64,000 nt of DNA. Source: UBA4416 sp036676295 (GTDB lineage Bacteria; Bacteroidota; Bacteroidia; B-17B0; Aurantibacillaceae). Made by a program: the position numbers and the translations under genes. The notes below the pieces were generated by a model. That model saw only the letters and a list, made by a program, of their open reading frames with translations. It was not told where the DNA came from and searched no databases. The stretch is taken from contig JAKFDE010000058.1 in the NCBI GenBank assembly GCA_036676295.1, forward strand, positions 186,001 to 250,000. The letters are read 5' to 3'. This document shows, in pieces, positions 9,062 to 18,721 of this stretch; within the stretch, counting starts at the first letter, position 1, and the number at the start of each line of letters is the position of its first letter.

Positions 9062-9100
9062 TTTTTGGATTTTTTAGTGAAATTCAAAAAAATCCAAAAA
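9062..9100. repeat. AT-rich inverted repeat between rpsF and the lytic transglycosylase gene
   Basis: T5GGAT6 (9062-9075) pairs exactly with A6TCCA5 (9087-9100) around an 11-base loop, a 14-bp stem. It is placed in the divergent intergenic region, about 70 bases before the 9168 start. It could be a regulatory hairpin or a terminator-like block; nothing identifies its role. Confidence 0.6.
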
Positions 9101-9167
9101 GGGGATATTCATATAAAATGGATGAAAAATGATAACCTTTTTGAGCTAATCTGAGTAAAAGAATATT

Positions 9168-10256
9168 ATGTATCAGTTATTAAGCTGGTTTTTTAATAAG
9201 AAACCGGTGTTGAGAAATGTATTGATATTATTAAATTGGTTTTTTATTATAATTGTATATTTTGGATGTTATAAATTAATGCACTTTTTCATTTCCATAT
9301 TACTAACTCTAAAGTTATTTACTTTACCGCCGGACAGCAGTGGCCTTGCGGTAAGTTCCAATAGTTTAAGAGAGGATCTTATAGGCGTTGAGGGTATTCA
9401 CCCCAATGCGGTATCTGATTTTGTGTATAATAAACAAATGTATCAATTGAGTTGTGATACATTATCCAATGTGAAATTCTGGAGAAGCATCATGAATTTG
9501 AATAAGGATACGGCTTTATTAAATACTCCTGAAAACAGAAAAGTACTTTGTAAAGTCGCCGTTAAAGATTGGGAAGCTCAAACAGAAGAACAAAAAGCGA
9601 GATATAAGGATAGCTTACGATTTACCTATTGTTTATCGGATTCTGCTCGCATACTTTTAACCGCCGGCAAAAGCTTCTTTTACGATTTTAATAAAGCCTC
9701 TGTAAATTTTCATAAAGGCATTAATGGCTTTGTTGATAATGATGTAGATCCCTGGTATGCGCAAGCTATCTTATTAATAGAAAGCCCAAACAAATTACAA
9801 AAATCGAACGTTGGTGCCTACGGTTCTTTTCAATTAATGAAAGATGTAGCGCGATTATTTGGTTTAAAAGTAAATAAGCATGTTGATGAACGTGCCGATT
9901 TTGACCGTTCAGCTTATGCGGCATCAAGTCTTATCAAGAAAATTTGTATCCCAAAAACCAGACAAATGTTAGATTCTTTAGGGATTAAAGATTATGATGA
10001 AAATGAGTTGTGGTTTCGTTTGTTAGTAATGCACTCTTATCATGCAGGAGCCGGTAATGTGAAAAAAGCGTTGTTTAGTTTTAGACCTACTAAAGGCAAC
10101 ATGGATCTGATCTATACCCTGTGGCATACAGAAACCAGCCGTTTTAGATCGGCATCACAAAATTATTCTCAATTGGTATTAGCCGCTATGTTTGAAGTGC
10201 ATGAAAAATATAGCCTTGCACCTTACCAATTAAAAACGGTCGGTAATACCCCTTAA
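9168..10256 (+). CDS. Membrane-anchored lytic transglycosylase (SLT domain)
   Basis: A 362-residue protein with one N-terminal transmembrane segment (about 20-50), a linker, and a C-terminal SLT-type lysozyme fold (about 190-350). The likely catalytic glutamate is E205 in AILLIES, followed by GAYGSFQLMKDVARLFGL, which matches the family's G-x-x-G-x-x-Q-x-M-x-x-T-A-x-x-x-G-L signature with moderate divergence, and later by HSYHAGAGNV. Such enzymes cleave the MurNAc-GlcNAc bond of peptidoglycan non-hydrolytically. The N-terminal half (about 60-180) has no domain I recognise. It stands alone, divergent from the S6 operon. Confidence 0.75.
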   Translation: MYQLLSWFFNKKPVLRNVLILLNWFFIIIVYFGCYKLMHFFISILLTLKLFTLPPDSSGLAVSSNSLREDLIGVEGIHPNAVSDFVYNKQMYQLSCDTLSNVKFWRSIMNLNKDTALLNTPENRKVLCKVAVKDWEAQTEEQKARYKDSLRFTYCLSDSARILLTAGKSFFYDFNKASVNFHKGINGFVDNDVDPWYAQAILLIESPNKLQKSNVGAYGSFQLMKDVARLFGLKVNKHVDERADFDRSAYAASSLIKKICIPKTRQMLDSLGIKDYDENELWFRLLVMHSYHAGAGNVKKALFSFRPTKGNMDLIYTLWHTETSRFRSASQNYSQLVLAAMFEVHEKYSLAPYQLKTVGNTP

Positions 10257-10370
10257 GCTTTTCTCATCCGAGGCAAAATTGGTTATGAACATAGCCGAAA
10301 TCAGTATTTTTTTTGAATTTCATTGTTTTTTCTACAGATTCTGCTATTTTTATCTTATTAAACAAGTTTT

Positions 10371-11045
10371 ATGAGGATACTAATTATTGAAGACGAGAAA
10401 TCATTACGCGAAGATGTCGTAGATTATTTATCAGAAAATGGCTATAAATGTGATTTTGCAACAACTGTAAAAAGCAGCTTGCAAAAATTAAATGATGTAG
10501 TTTATAGTTGTGCATTAATTGATATGGGTTTGCCTGATGGTTCAGGTATTGAAGTGGTAGAACACATTAAGAAAAACTACCCTGAAATGGGAGTGATCAT
10601 TGTTACTGCTAAAAATGCTTTGGAAGATAAACTAGAAGGACTTAAAATTGGTGCCGATGATTATTTAACCAAACCTTTTCATTTATCAGAATTAAGTGCA
10701 CGTATTTATTCGGTATTAAGAAGAAGAAATTTTGGTGGAAAAAATTCTTTGGTATTTGATGGATTGGAGATAGACACCACAGAAAAAAAAGTAGTAGCAG
10801 GCGGCAATGCATTGCAGCTGACCAAAAAAGAATATGATATTTTAGTTTACCTGGCAAGTAATCCAACGCACTTGATCACAAAAGAAGCACTAGCAGACGC
10901 TATTTGGGGAGATAAATCAGAAATGGCAACGTCATTTGATTTTGTTTACAGTCAAATTAAAAATTTAAAGAAAAAATTAAACGAAGCCGGTTTAAAAAAC
11001 TACATCAAAGTAGTATACGGTATGGGTTACAAGTTTAAAGATTAG
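10371..11045 (+). CDS. OmpR/PhoB-family response regulator
   Basis: A 224-residue regulator. The receiver domain (1-115) has the acidic pair E7/D8, phosphoacceptor D51 in LIDMGLPDG, and K in LTKPF. The C-terminal winged helix (about 125-224) ends with VVYGMGYKFKD, typical of DNA-binding regulators of this family. Eight bases separate it from the partner kinase, so the two are co-transcribed. A TATTTTTA element about 25 bases upstream of the ATG is a possible weak -7 box. The signal and the target genes are unknown. Confidence 0.95.
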   Translation: MRILIIEDEKSLREDVVDYLSENGYKCDFATTVKSSLQKLNDVVYSCALIDMGLPDGSGIEVVEHIKKNYPEMGVIIVTAKNALEDKLEGLKIGADDYLTKPFHLSELSARIYSVLRRRNFGGKNSLVFDGLEIDTTEKKVVAGGNALQLTKKEYDILVYLASNPTHLITKEALADAIWGDKSEMATSFDFVYSQIKNLKKKLNEAGLKNYIKVVYGMGYKFKD

Positions 11046-11053
11046 ATACTCGT

Positions 11054-12322
11054 TTGAAACTATTAACCAAAACCAATATTTATACATCGATTGCTAATGT
11101 TCTATTGTTTGCAATAGGTATTTTTATTGTTTACGAAGTTATTTTAACCAAGTTTGATCACGAGGTAGATCTTCAATTATTAAGTACAAAAGAAAAAATA
11201 ATTGAAGGTTTAAAAGATGGAATTCCACATACAGAGTTTATGGCCAACATTGGTCAGAAAATTTATGTTCGGAAGATCAAAAAACTAAATATTTTCAGAA
11301 ATCAATTTATTGAATACGTAGATACACGTTATAAAGAAGGCGAAGTAGGTAAAGGTGTTACCCAACGTGAGCTACTCTTTCAAACCTATGTTAATCACCA
11401 AGCGTATGAAATAACGGTTTGTGCATCTCTTGCCGAAGGTAGAGAAATTGGTCAATACATTGGGGGTGTGGTTTTGATTTTCTTAGTGATCTCATTTATT
11501 ATTTTGTTTGTATTGAACAGATATATTTCTGATTTTATTTGGTCGCCGTTTAACGATACGCTTTCAAAAATTAAAACCTGGAACATTAAAAAAAATCAAC
11601 AACTTATTTTTAAAGAAACAGATATTGATGAGTTTCATTTATTGAATGATACTTTGAAAGATCTGACACAACAAATCCAGTCGGATTATTATCACTTAAA
11701 AGAGTTTACCGAAAACGTTTCGCACGAAACACAAACGCCACTTTCTATCATCAGTACAAAAATAGAATTGTTGATGCAGGAACAGAATTATTCCCCTAAG
11801 CAACACGAAATGTTGTTGCAGGCCTATAGAGCAACACAGCGTTTGTATAAATTAAATGAAGCGTTGATCTTATTAACGCGTATTGAAAACAAACAGTTTA
11901 TTGAAACCAATCAAATAGATTTTACCACAGCCATTGAAGAGAAGTTAGATATACTCGAGGATTTTATTGAAGCTAAACAAATACAGGTTGTTAAAGAGTA
12001 TAATAGTAGTATTACAAAAGAATTGAATTCGGTATTATTTACTATTTTATTAAATAATTTATTTATAAATGCAGTAAAATATAATTTAGAGTCAAATGGA
12101 ATCATCAAAGTAACTGTTGATGAGAATTCATTTTCAGTTGAAAACACAAGTCCATCTGATAAGATCAATCGTCAGTTTATTTTTGAGCGATTCAATAAAA
12201 ACTCAGCATCCGGTTCGTTAGGAGTTGGATTATCTTTAATAAAGAAGATCGTTGACTTTTACAATTGGCAAATAACATATACATATAAAGACGGTTTTCA
12301 TAAATTTAAAATTTATATGTAG
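11054..12322 (+). CDS. Sensor histidine kinase (partner of the 10371 regulator)
   Basis: A 422-residue kinase. Two transmembrane helices (about 10-30 and 135-157) flank a ~100-residue periplasmic sensor, and a short HAMP-like linker leads to HisKA and HATPase domains. The H-box is NVSHETQTPLSIIS with phosphorylated H224; the unusual Q in place of L/F/M before TP is worth noting. The N-box (NNLFINAVKYN) and GVGLSLIKKI are intact. The start is TTG eight bases after the regulator stop, with no closer ATG. The sensor region gives no clue to the ligand. Confidence 0.93.
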   Translation: MKLLTKTNIYTSIANVLLFAIGIFIVYEVILTKFDHEVDLQLLSTKEKIIEGLKDGIPHTEFMANIGQKIYVRKIKKLNIFRNQFIEYVDTRYKEGEVGKGVTQRELLFQTYVNHQAYEITVCASLAEGREIGQYIGGVVLIFLVISFIILFVLNRYISDFIWSPFNDTLSKIKTWNIKKNQQLIFKETDIDEFHLLNDTLKDLTQQIQSDYYHLKEFTENVSHETQTPLSIISTKIELLMQEQNYSPKQHEMLLQAYRATQRLYKLNEALILLTRIENKQFIETNQIDFTTAIEEKLDILEDFIEAKQIQVVKEYNSSITKELNSVLFTILLNNLFINAVKYNLESNGIIKVTVDENSFSVENTSPSDKINRQFIFERFNKNSASGSLGVGLSLIKKIVDFYNWQITYTYKDGFHKFKIYM

Positions 12323-12346
12323 TTTCGGTTTGTATAATCTCAAACT

Positions 12347-12787
12347 ATGACAACTTCTATTTGGCACCAAGAGCCTGATCTTACTTTTTTAAATTCTTTT
12401 AATAAAAATACATTAGGTGGTAACTTAGGAATGGAGTTCACTGAAATTGGCCCCGATTATTTAGTGGCAACGATGCCGGTAGACGAAAGAACCAAGCAGC
12501 CTTTTGGTTTGTTGCATGGTGGCGCCAATGTAGCCTTAGCAGAAACTTTAGGTAGCGTTGCCTCTTTGTTAGTCGTTAATCAAGAATTATTTATTGGTGT
12601 TGGACTCGAGATCAATGCCAACCACATTAAAGCAGTTATGCAAGGGAAAGTAAAGGGTATATGCAAACCTTTAAACATATCCGGCAAAAATCACATATGG
12701 GATATAAAGATCTATAACGAAGCCAATGAGTTAACCTGCATTTCCAGATTTACCTGTACCATTGTTCCTAAATCAAAATTTGTGTAG
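12347..12787 (+). CDS. Hotdog-fold acyl-CoA thioesterase (PaaI/MenI type)
   Basis: A 146-residue single hotdog domain. HGGANVALAET (H57 to T67) carries the helix motif with catalytic E66, as in PaaI, EntH and DHNA-CoA thioesterases. Such enzymes hydrolyse aromatic or short-chain acyl-CoA esters. It lies 24 bases after the kinase gene, so it may be in the same transcript, but there is no functional link to two-component signalling. The substrate is not predictable; a menaquinone-pathway DHNA-CoA role is one option for this phylum. Confidence 0.85.
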   Translation: MTTSIWHQEPDLTFLNSFNKNTLGGNLGMEFTEIGPDYLVATMPVDERTKQPFGLLHGGANVALAETLGSVASLLVVNQELFIGVGLEINANHIKAVMQGKVKGICKPLNISGKNHIWDIKIYNEANELTCISRFTCTIVPKSKFV

Positions 12788-12864
12788 GGATAAAGGATTG
12801 ATAACACAAGATTAAGGATTAGCTTATCTTTTATCTTGAATCATTTGTCTTTGATCATTCTTAA

Positions 12865-13956
12865 ATGAAAAATTTATTTTTAATAATAACGTTAATTCTT
12901 AGTGCGAGTATAATTGCTCAACCCAAACTCAAACCTACGTTTGATGCGCAAGAATATATAGATGTTTTGCATTTAGAATGGGCTCATCAGGACAGTACTA
13001 GTAAATACAAGCCATCGTCATTACCTCCTAATTACAAAAGGATATATCGCTCCCCGGAATTAGGACTTAATAATAAGTTTGATATTTGGTTGCGTGATGA
13101 TTCCGTTGGAGTAATTTGTATCCGTTATACATCGGGTGGATTAAGTTGGCTGGAAAATTTTTACAGCGGCATGATCAAAGCCAGCGGTACAATGCATTTG
13201 AATGATAGTACCAGTTTTTCATATAAATTCTCTCATGATGAGAAAGCGTTGGTACACCATGGGTGGACGATTGGATTAGGGTATTTGATGCCATTGATGA
13301 CTCAAAAGATCAATGAGTATTATAAGCAAGGTATTAAGGAATTTATTATTGTTGGACACAGTCAGGGAGCTGCTATGGCATTTTTAACGCGTTCATATTT
13401 AGAGTATGCTCCTGAAAATACAGTTCCAAAAGATATTACCTATAAGCTTTATTGTAGTGCCGCCCCAAAACCCGGTAATTTATTTTATGCCTATGATTTT
13501 GATTTTATAACCCGTAATGGTTGGGCTTACCGCATTGTTAATGCTGCCGATTGGGTTCCGGCCACACCGTTTACGATTCAAAATATTAGTGACCTGGATC
13601 CATTGAATCCCTTTTCAAATCGTAAACAGATCCTCAAAAAAAGAGTCAATCCATTAATTGGCTGGTATGTAAACCATGCCATCAAAGAGATGGAACGAGC
13701 AACCAATAAAACGAATAGAAAATATAAAAAATACCTCACTAAAAGGATGTCTAAATTTGTGAAACGAAATCTTAAAGAATATAAAGTCCAAAACGTAGAA
13801 AAAAGTAATTATTACATGCCGGCGGGTATTCCCATCGTATTGCAGCCCGATTCAAACTATGTCCAAAAATTCAAATATAATACTACCAATGTATTTGTAA
13901 ATCACCTATTTGAACCTTATATCTACTTAACAGAATTGCACTATCTTAAAAAGTAG
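12865..13956 (+). CDS. Secreted lipase class 3-like protein
   Basis: A 363-residue protein with a signal peptide (about 1-18, cut after IIAQ). An α/β-hydrolase core contains GHSQG at 164-168, with nucleophile S166 in the sequence IIVGHSQGAAMAF, and downstream acidic and histidine residues. The layout (a lid-like N-terminal region, then GHSQGA) fits lipase class 3 (Lipase_3). It presumably hydrolyses lipids in the periplasm or outside the cell. The C-terminal third is basic and has no recognised domain. It is transcribed alone; the 77-base gap before it is rich in TTTATCTT/GATAA-like repeats. Confidence 0.8.
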   Translation: MKNLFLIITLILSASIIAQPKLKPTFDAQEYIDVLHLEWAHQDSTSKYKPSSLPPNYKRIYRSPELGLNNKFDIWLRDDSVGVICIRYTSGGLSWLENFYSGMIKASGTMHLNDSTSFSYKFSHDEKALVHHGWTIGLGYLMPLMTQKINEYYKQGIKEFIIVGHSQGAAMAFLTRSYLEYAPENTVPKDITYKLYCSAAPKPGNLFYAYDFDFITRNGWAYRIVNAADWVPATPFTIQNISDLDPLNPFSNRKQILKKRVNPLIGWYVNHAIKEMERATNKTNRKYKKYLTKRMSKFVKRNLKEYKVQNVEKSNYYMPAGIPIVLQPDSNYVQKFKYNTTNVFVNHLFEPYIYLTELHYLKK

Positions 13957-14040
13957 CAGCGATCTTAGTCCCTTAATATTGTCCGCTAAACCTTTTAAAA
14001 GGACTTTTATCTAAAATTTTGAACTTGTTTCATTTTTTCT

Positions 14041-14069
14041 GTTAGTTTAGCACCCGATTTTAAACTAAC
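14041..14069 (+). promoter_or_regulatory. Inverted repeat just upstream of the dpp7 start
   Basis: GTTAGTTTA (14041-14049) and TAAACTAAC (14061-14069) form a perfect 9-bp dyad with an 11-base spacer, ending five bases before the ATG. It may be an operator or a 5' leader hairpin that controls translation of the peptidase. Confidence 0.5.
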
Positions 14070-14074
14070 ACAAC

Positions 14075-16240
14075 ATGAAAAAAATAGTATTTTTTGTAAT
14101 TGCTTGTTCATTTATCCTTAAACCCATTGCTAAAGCAGATGAAGGGATGTGGTTACCAATGTTATTGGGTGAACAAGTGTATGCCGATATGGTTAAAAAA
14201 GGCTTAAAGGTAAGTAAAGAACAGTTGTACAGCATGAACCAGGCTTGTATCAAAGACGCCATCATTATTTTTGGCGGAGGCTGCACAGGAGAAATTGTTA
14301 GTAAAGAAGGATTGATCTTTACTAACCATCACTGTGGATATGGTGCTATTGCTGCGGCAAGTACAGTAGATCATAATTATTTGAAAGATGGATTCTGGTC
14401 AAAATCAAAATCAGAAGAAATTTATGCACCCGGAGTACACGCTCAGTTTTTAATTAAAATTGTAGACGTTACCGATAAAGTAAACGAAAAAATCAAAGGG
14501 TTAACAGCAACTGAATTGACTCAAAAATTAGGAGGCATTTTAAATGAAATGGCTACTAAAGAAACTGAAGGAACTGCTTACGAAGGCCGTATTTCTTCTA
14601 TGTATAAAGCTAATCAGTTTTTATTATTTGTTTATGAGCGTTACAAAGACGTACGCTTAGTAGGAACCCCTCCTGAAAGTATTGGTAAATTTGGTGGAGA
14701 TACAGACAACTGGGAGTGGCCTCGTCACACAGGTGATTTTTCGATCTTCCGCGTTTATACAAATAAAGAAGGAAAAGCTGCTGAATACGCTGCTGATAAT
14801 GTGCCTTTAAAAGCTAAATATTCTTTACCCGTTTCTATTAAAGGTGTAAAAGATGGTGATTATACCATGATCTACGGTTATCCTGGTGGAACTAACCGTT
14901 ACGAAACTTCTTACGGAGTTAAATTAAAAACAGATATCGAAAATCCTTCTTTAGTTGCTTTACGTGATGTGCGTTTAAAGTATATGTTAGAAGAAATGAA
15001 AAAAGATCCGGCTGTAAAAATTCAATTAGCCGGTTACTATGCAGGCGTTGCTAACTACTGGAAGTTTTTTGATGGCGAATCAAAACAATTATTAAAGTTT
15101 AAAACTTACGAAGAAAAACAAGCTAACGAAACAGCTTTTTTAACTTGGGCAAAAGGAAAACCTGAATACGAAAATTTATTTACTGAGTATCAAAAAATTT
15201 ATGATGCTTGGCGCCCATATACTAAGCAACGCGTGTATATGACAGAAGGTATTTTCGGATCACCATTAATTGCATTTGCCGCATCTTTACAAAAATTAGA
15301 TGGAACATTAAGTAAAAAAGATGTTACCAAAGAAGATATTACTAAAGCAACTGACGCTGTAAAAACAGCACGTGCTAATTTTATCAAATCAGAAAATATC
15401 GTTTCTGATAAGAATATTTTAGCTTATGTAACACAAGCATTTTATACTGATATTGATGCTGCTCAACATCCTGATGGCTTTTACAACATGGTTGCTTCTA
15501 AATTTGGCGATCTAAAAGCGAAATCTACTTACGAAGCGTTTTCAAATCATGTGTTCAACAACACAAATTTAATTGATGATGCTAAATGGAATGCGTTTAT
15601 CGCTAATCCTGATACAGCAGCTTTACACAAAGATCCTGCGTTTATGATGGCTAATGCCTTTAACACAAATTTCAGTTCTAAATACCAAAAATATTTCACT
15701 GATTTTAATACTCAAAATTTCTTTTTAGGTAAATCGTATCTAAAAGGAATTTTAGAAATGAATAAAGGTAAAAAAATGTATCCTGACGCTAACTTTACTA
15801 TGCGCGTGAGTTTTGGTAATGTAAAATCATATGCTCCAAAAGATGCAGTTAAATACAGTCATATCTGTACGTTAAGTGGTATTTTAGAAAAATACAAACC
15901 AGGGGATTATGAATTTGACGCACCTGCTAAATTAATTGAGTTAGCTAAAAACAAAGACTTTGGTCAGTATGCAGATGCTGGTGCAAAAGACATCGTTGTT
16001 TCTTTTATCAGTTCAAATGATATTACGGGTGGTAACTCAGGTTCGCCGGTTTTAAATGCTAAAGGAGAATTAATTGGTTTAGCGTTTGATGGAAATTATG
16101 AAGCTTTAAGTCATAAGATCAAATTTGATAAAGACCTGAACCGTACCATTAATTTAGATGTTCGTTACTTATTATGGGTAGTTGAAAAATTAGGTGGCGC
16201 TACAAACATCATCAATGAATTGGATCTAAGAAAAATGTAA
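14075..16240 (+). CDS. dpp7: S46 family dipeptidyl-peptidase, DPP7-type
   Basis: A 721-residue protein with a signal peptide (about 1-22, ending AKA). It is a periplasmic serine exopeptidase that removes dipeptides from oligopeptides. The trypsin-like triad is visible: His in TNHHCGYGA (85-86), D221 in TGDFSIFRVY and S655 in TGGNSGSP. Specificity can be read from residue 673, 18 positions after the serine: it is Gly (FDGNYE). Gly here is the DPP7 state (hydrophobic P1), whereas DPP11 (Asp/Glu P1) has Arg. The length matches the family. In amino-acid-using Bacteroidota these enzymes feed dipeptides into the cell. A strong terminator follows, so it is transcribed alone. Confidence 0.93.
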   Translation: MKKIVFFVIACSFILKPIAKADEGMWLPMLLGEQVYADMVKKGLKVSKEQLYSMNQACIKDAIIIFGGGCTGEIVSKEGLIFTNHHCGYGAIAAASTVDHNYLKDGFWSKSKSEEIYAPGVHAQFLIKIVDVTDKVNEKIKGLTATELTQKLGGILNEMATKETEGTAYEGRISSMYKANQFLLFVYERYKDVRLVGTPPESIGKFGGDTDNWEWPRHTGDFSIFRVYTNKEGKAAEYAADNVPLKAKYSLPVSIKGVKDGDYTMIYGYPGGTNRYETSYGVKLKTDIENPSLVALRDVRLKYMLEEMKKDPAVKIQLAGYYAGVANYWKFFDGESKQLLKFKTYEEKQANETAFLTWAKGKPEYENLFTEYQKIYDAWRPYTKQRVYMTEGIFGSPLIAFAASLQKLDGTLSKKDVTKEDITKATDAVKTARANFIKSENIVSDKNILAYVTQAFYTDIDAAQHPDGFYNMVASKFGDLKAKSTYEAFSNHVFNNTNLIDDAKWNAFIANPDTAALHKDPAFMMANAFNTNFSSKYQKYFTDFNTQNFFLGKSYLKGILEMNKGKKMYPDANFTMRVSFGNVKSYAPKDAVKYSHICTLSGILEKYKPGDYEFDAPAKLIELAKNKDFGQYADAGAKDIVVSFISSNDITGGNSGSPVLNAKGELIGLAFDGNYEALSHKIKFDKDLNRTINLDVRYLLWVVEKLGGATNIINELDLRKM

Positions 16241-16260
16241 TTGTCATTTAATTTATCATT

Positions 16261-16290
16261 AAACCCTCGATCTTAGATCGGGGGTTTTTT
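16261..16290 (+). terminator. Terminator of dpp7
   Basis: AAACCCTCGATC (16261-16272) and GATCGGGGGTTT (16276-16287) form a 12-bp stem with one G-T pair and a 3-base loop, followed by TTT. Confidence 0.9.
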
Positions 16291-16349
16291 GTTCTCCGGT
16301 TTTTAATATCCTTAAAGAATTGTATATTTAGTATAAATTTTTGGAGGCG

Positions 16350-16739
16350 ATGACTTTTATTTTAAAATTATTGGTGTCTGCATTGGCAGTTATGATCACC
16401 GCTTATTTTTTAAGCGGTGTTACAATTGGCAATAATCAGTTTTATGCCGGCGATTCTCCTGAGCTCAATAGATTTGTTACTGCATTGTTAGTGGCAATTG
16501 TATTGGCTTTTTTAAACACCATCGTCAAACCCATCCTCACTATTTTATCTTTGCCAATCACTTTTTTCACATTGGGTTTATTTCTCTTGGCGATCAATGC
16601 CTTTATCATATTATTTGCCAATAAATTGGTAGACGGTTTTCATGTAGATGGTTTTTGGACAGCTTTATGGTTTAGCTTAATTTTATCAATAGTGAACGGA
16701 ATATTGGATTATTTTTTTACACCAAAAAAGGAAGACTAA
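16350..16739 (+). CDS. Small four-helix membrane protein (phage holin 4_2 / PF04020 family)
   Basis: A 129-residue protein with four hydrophobic helices, a loop after the first helix, and the family pattern NTIVKPILTILSLPITFFTLGLF near residues 52-74. PF04020 proteins are named after phage holins but most are chromosomal membrane proteins of unknown function; there is no phage context here. A TTG at 16341 could add three residues. The ATG is preferred although the GGAGG before it is too close to act as a normal ribosome-binding site. Its stop codon is followed immediately by the ATG of the TPR phosphatase gene, so the two are translationally coupled. Confidence 0.8.
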   Translation: MTFILKLLVSALAVMITAYFLSGVTIGNNQFYAGDSPELNRFVTALLVAIVLAFLNTIVKPILTILSLPITFFTLGLFLLAINAFIILFANKLVDGFHVDGFWTALWFSLILSIVNGILDYFFTPKKED

Positions 16740-18659
16740 ATGCATCCCGGTTTTAAAAAATATACATATTACATTCTTTTAATTTTTGCTTTCAGCAATA
16801 GTTTATGGTCAAACTCCGATTCATTAAATGTGCTATCACTAATTAATAAATCACGGAATTTTGAGCAGAGTAGTTCTGATTCCGCGTTATATTATGCTAA
16901 TGAAGCTTATGCATTGACTAAACAAGGTGTTAGCGCTTATTTACAGGCTAAGGGTGCTTTACAGTTGGGAGTCGCTTATTATAATTTAGGCGATTATAAA
17001 AAAGCAGCAGGTTATTATCAGGAAGGTATCGTTCTTTCAGAAAAAATAAATAATAAGAAATTGCAGGCTCAGGCTTATAATGGATTTGCTAATTTATTTG
17101 CAATTCAAAAGCAATTCCCTCAGGCTATAGAATATTTTACCAAAGCTTTAGAGATCAGTAAAGAATTAAAAGATATACGGAAAGTATCTGTGATCTTAAT
17201 GAATTTGGCAAACATCGAATATAACAAAGCTTACTTCAGTAATGATTTCACAACATGTAACAAGGCTTATAATGAAGCTTACGACTGGGCAGTCATGGCA
17301 AAAGACACGGATCAAATAATTACTTGTTTAGGTAATTGGGGAATGTCATATAGTGACGAAGGAAAATTTGAACTTTCGTTAGAAAAATTAAACAAAGCCA
17401 TTAGTTTAGCCACTATCTCTAAGAATAATGCTGACCTGGTTTTTTTAAAATATTACCTGGGTCGCACGTACAGCATTATGCATAAACAAGACAAAGCTAT
17501 TGAGTCTTTTAATGAGAGTTTAAAACTGGCGTTTGAATTTAAGGATGTGGATTTTCAATCCGAAAATTACCTTTGTTTAGCCGAAGCTAATTATGAATTA
17601 GGTAATTTTCAAACGGCTTACGATTATTTCAAACAATATAAAAATACTGAAGATACGCTTTCGAGCCATGAATTGGCAGCACAGTTAAATACGATAAAAG
17701 GGAAATACGACACCGAAAAAAAGCAAAAACAAATAGAATTGTTAGAAGCAAATGCTAATAAAGATAAAGTAGTTAAAGTTAGTTTGTTGGTGGGAGCAGT
17801 GATGCTTTTGGTTTTAGCTTTCCTCATGTTTAATCGCTATCGATTAAAATCTAAAACCAACAAATTGTTGGAAGAGCAAAATGCAATTATTTCAGAAAAA
17901 AATAAAGACATCTCCGATAGTATCAATTACGCTAAAAAAATACAGGAAGCGATTTTACCTAGCGAGGTTGAAATAAGTAAAATGTTTCCCGAACATTTTA
18001 TCTTATCGCTTCCAAAAGATGTTGTAAGTGGCGATTTCTATTGGTTTACTCAACACGAACATTTAAGGTTATTTGTAGTTGCCGATTGTACCGGGCATGG
18101 TGTGCCTGGCGCTTTTATGAGCATGATAGGAAATACCTTATTGAATCATATTGTTATTGAACGTAAGATCATTCGTCCTGACCTGATATTGAATGAGCTG
18201 CGCAGAGAGGTGATCAAAGCGCTGAAACAAGGAGAACAATCTCAAAGTAAAGATGGAATGGATCTATCGTTGATCTGTTTGAACACCAAAACCAATGAAC
18301 TTGAAATAGCTTGCGCCAACAATCCCGTTTGGATTTTGAAAAGCGATAAGACATTTATAGAAATTAAACCCGATAAACAACCGATAGGTTATGTTTCGGG
18401 ATCTAATGTTGAATTTAAACTTCAAAAATACCAGGCAGAATCCGGGGATATTATTTTTCAATTTACAGATGGCTTTGCCGATCAGTTTGGCGGACAAAAA
18501 GGAAAAAAATTCAAGTACAACCCTTTCAAAGAAACCCTCGTTTCATTACAAAATATTCCTTTGTCTGAACAGTCTAAAGCGCTTAAAAACATTTTCTTTG
18601 AATGGAAAGGCGCTCTTGAACAAATTGACGATGTATTGGTGTCTGGAATAAAGGTTTAA
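16740..18659 (+). CDS. TPR-SpoIIE serine phosphatase
   Basis: A 639-residue protein: signal peptide (about 1-24), a periplasmic array of about seven tetratricopeptide repeats (50-330), one transmembrane helix (about 345-363), a short coiled coil, and a cytoplasmic SpoIIE/PP2C phosphatase domain (about 385-639). Metal-binding motifs are seen in DCTGHGVPGAFMSMIG, DGMDLSL, TDGFADQFGG and DDVLVSG. Domain order implies that the TPR sensor outside the membrane controls the phosphatase inside. Family knowledge says the substrate is a phosphorylated anti-sigma antagonist; none is encoded next to it. It starts on the base after the preceding stop, which indicates coupling to the small membrane protein. 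Confidence 0.92.
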   Translation: MHPGFKKYTYYILLIFAFSNSLWSNSDSLNVLSLINKSRNFEQSSSDSALYYANEAYALTKQGVSAYLQAKGALQLGVAYYNLGDYKKAAGYYQEGIVLSEKINNKKLQAQAYNGFANLFAIQKQFPQAIEYFTKALEISKELKDIRKVSVILMNLANIEYNKAYFSNDFTTCNKAYNEAYDWAVMAKDTDQIITCLGNWGMSYSDEGKFELSLEKLNKAISLATISKNNADLVFLKYYLGRTYSIMHKQDKAIESFNESLKLAFEFKDVDFQSENYLCLAEANYELGNFQTAYDYFKQYKNTEDTLSSHELAAQLNTIKGKYDTEKKQKQIELLEANANKDKVVKVSLLVGAVMLLVLAFLMFNRYRLKSKTNKLLEEQNAIISEKNKDISDSINYAKKIQEAILPSEVEISKMFPEHFILSLPKDVVSGDFYWFTQHEHLRLFVVADCTGHGVPGAFMSMIGNTLLNHIVIERKIIRPDLILNELRREVIKALKQGEQSQSKDGMDLSLICLNTKTNELEIACANNPVWILKSDKTFIEIKPDKQPIGYVSGSNVEFKLQKYQAESGDIIFQFTDGFADQFGGQKGKKFKYNPFKETLVSLQNIPLSEQSKALKNIFFEWKGALEQIDDVLVSGIKV

Positions 18660-18707
18660 TGCCGTTAAAAAAAGTTAATCTCCTTAGTTATCAAGGCTTT
18701 ACTTTGT

Positions 18708-18715
18708 TATTTTTG
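18708..18715 (+). promoter_or_regulatory. -7 box of the rprX-like kinase (TATTTTTG)
   Basis: Exact TAnnTTTG match ending six bases before the ATG at 18722, so the mRNA should start almost at the start codon. Confidence 0.7.
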
Positions 18716-18721
18716 TCTTAA

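Noticed and set aside
12788..12864. AT-rich gap before the lipase gene with GATAA/TTTATC strings
   Set aside because: It resembles a short dispersed repeat, but I could not define borders or a clean palindrome.
16341..16349. GGAGG as a Shine-Dalgarno sequence for the PF04020-type gene
   Set aside because: It is only two bases from the ATG, too close to work, and it could as well be coding if TTG 16341 is used.
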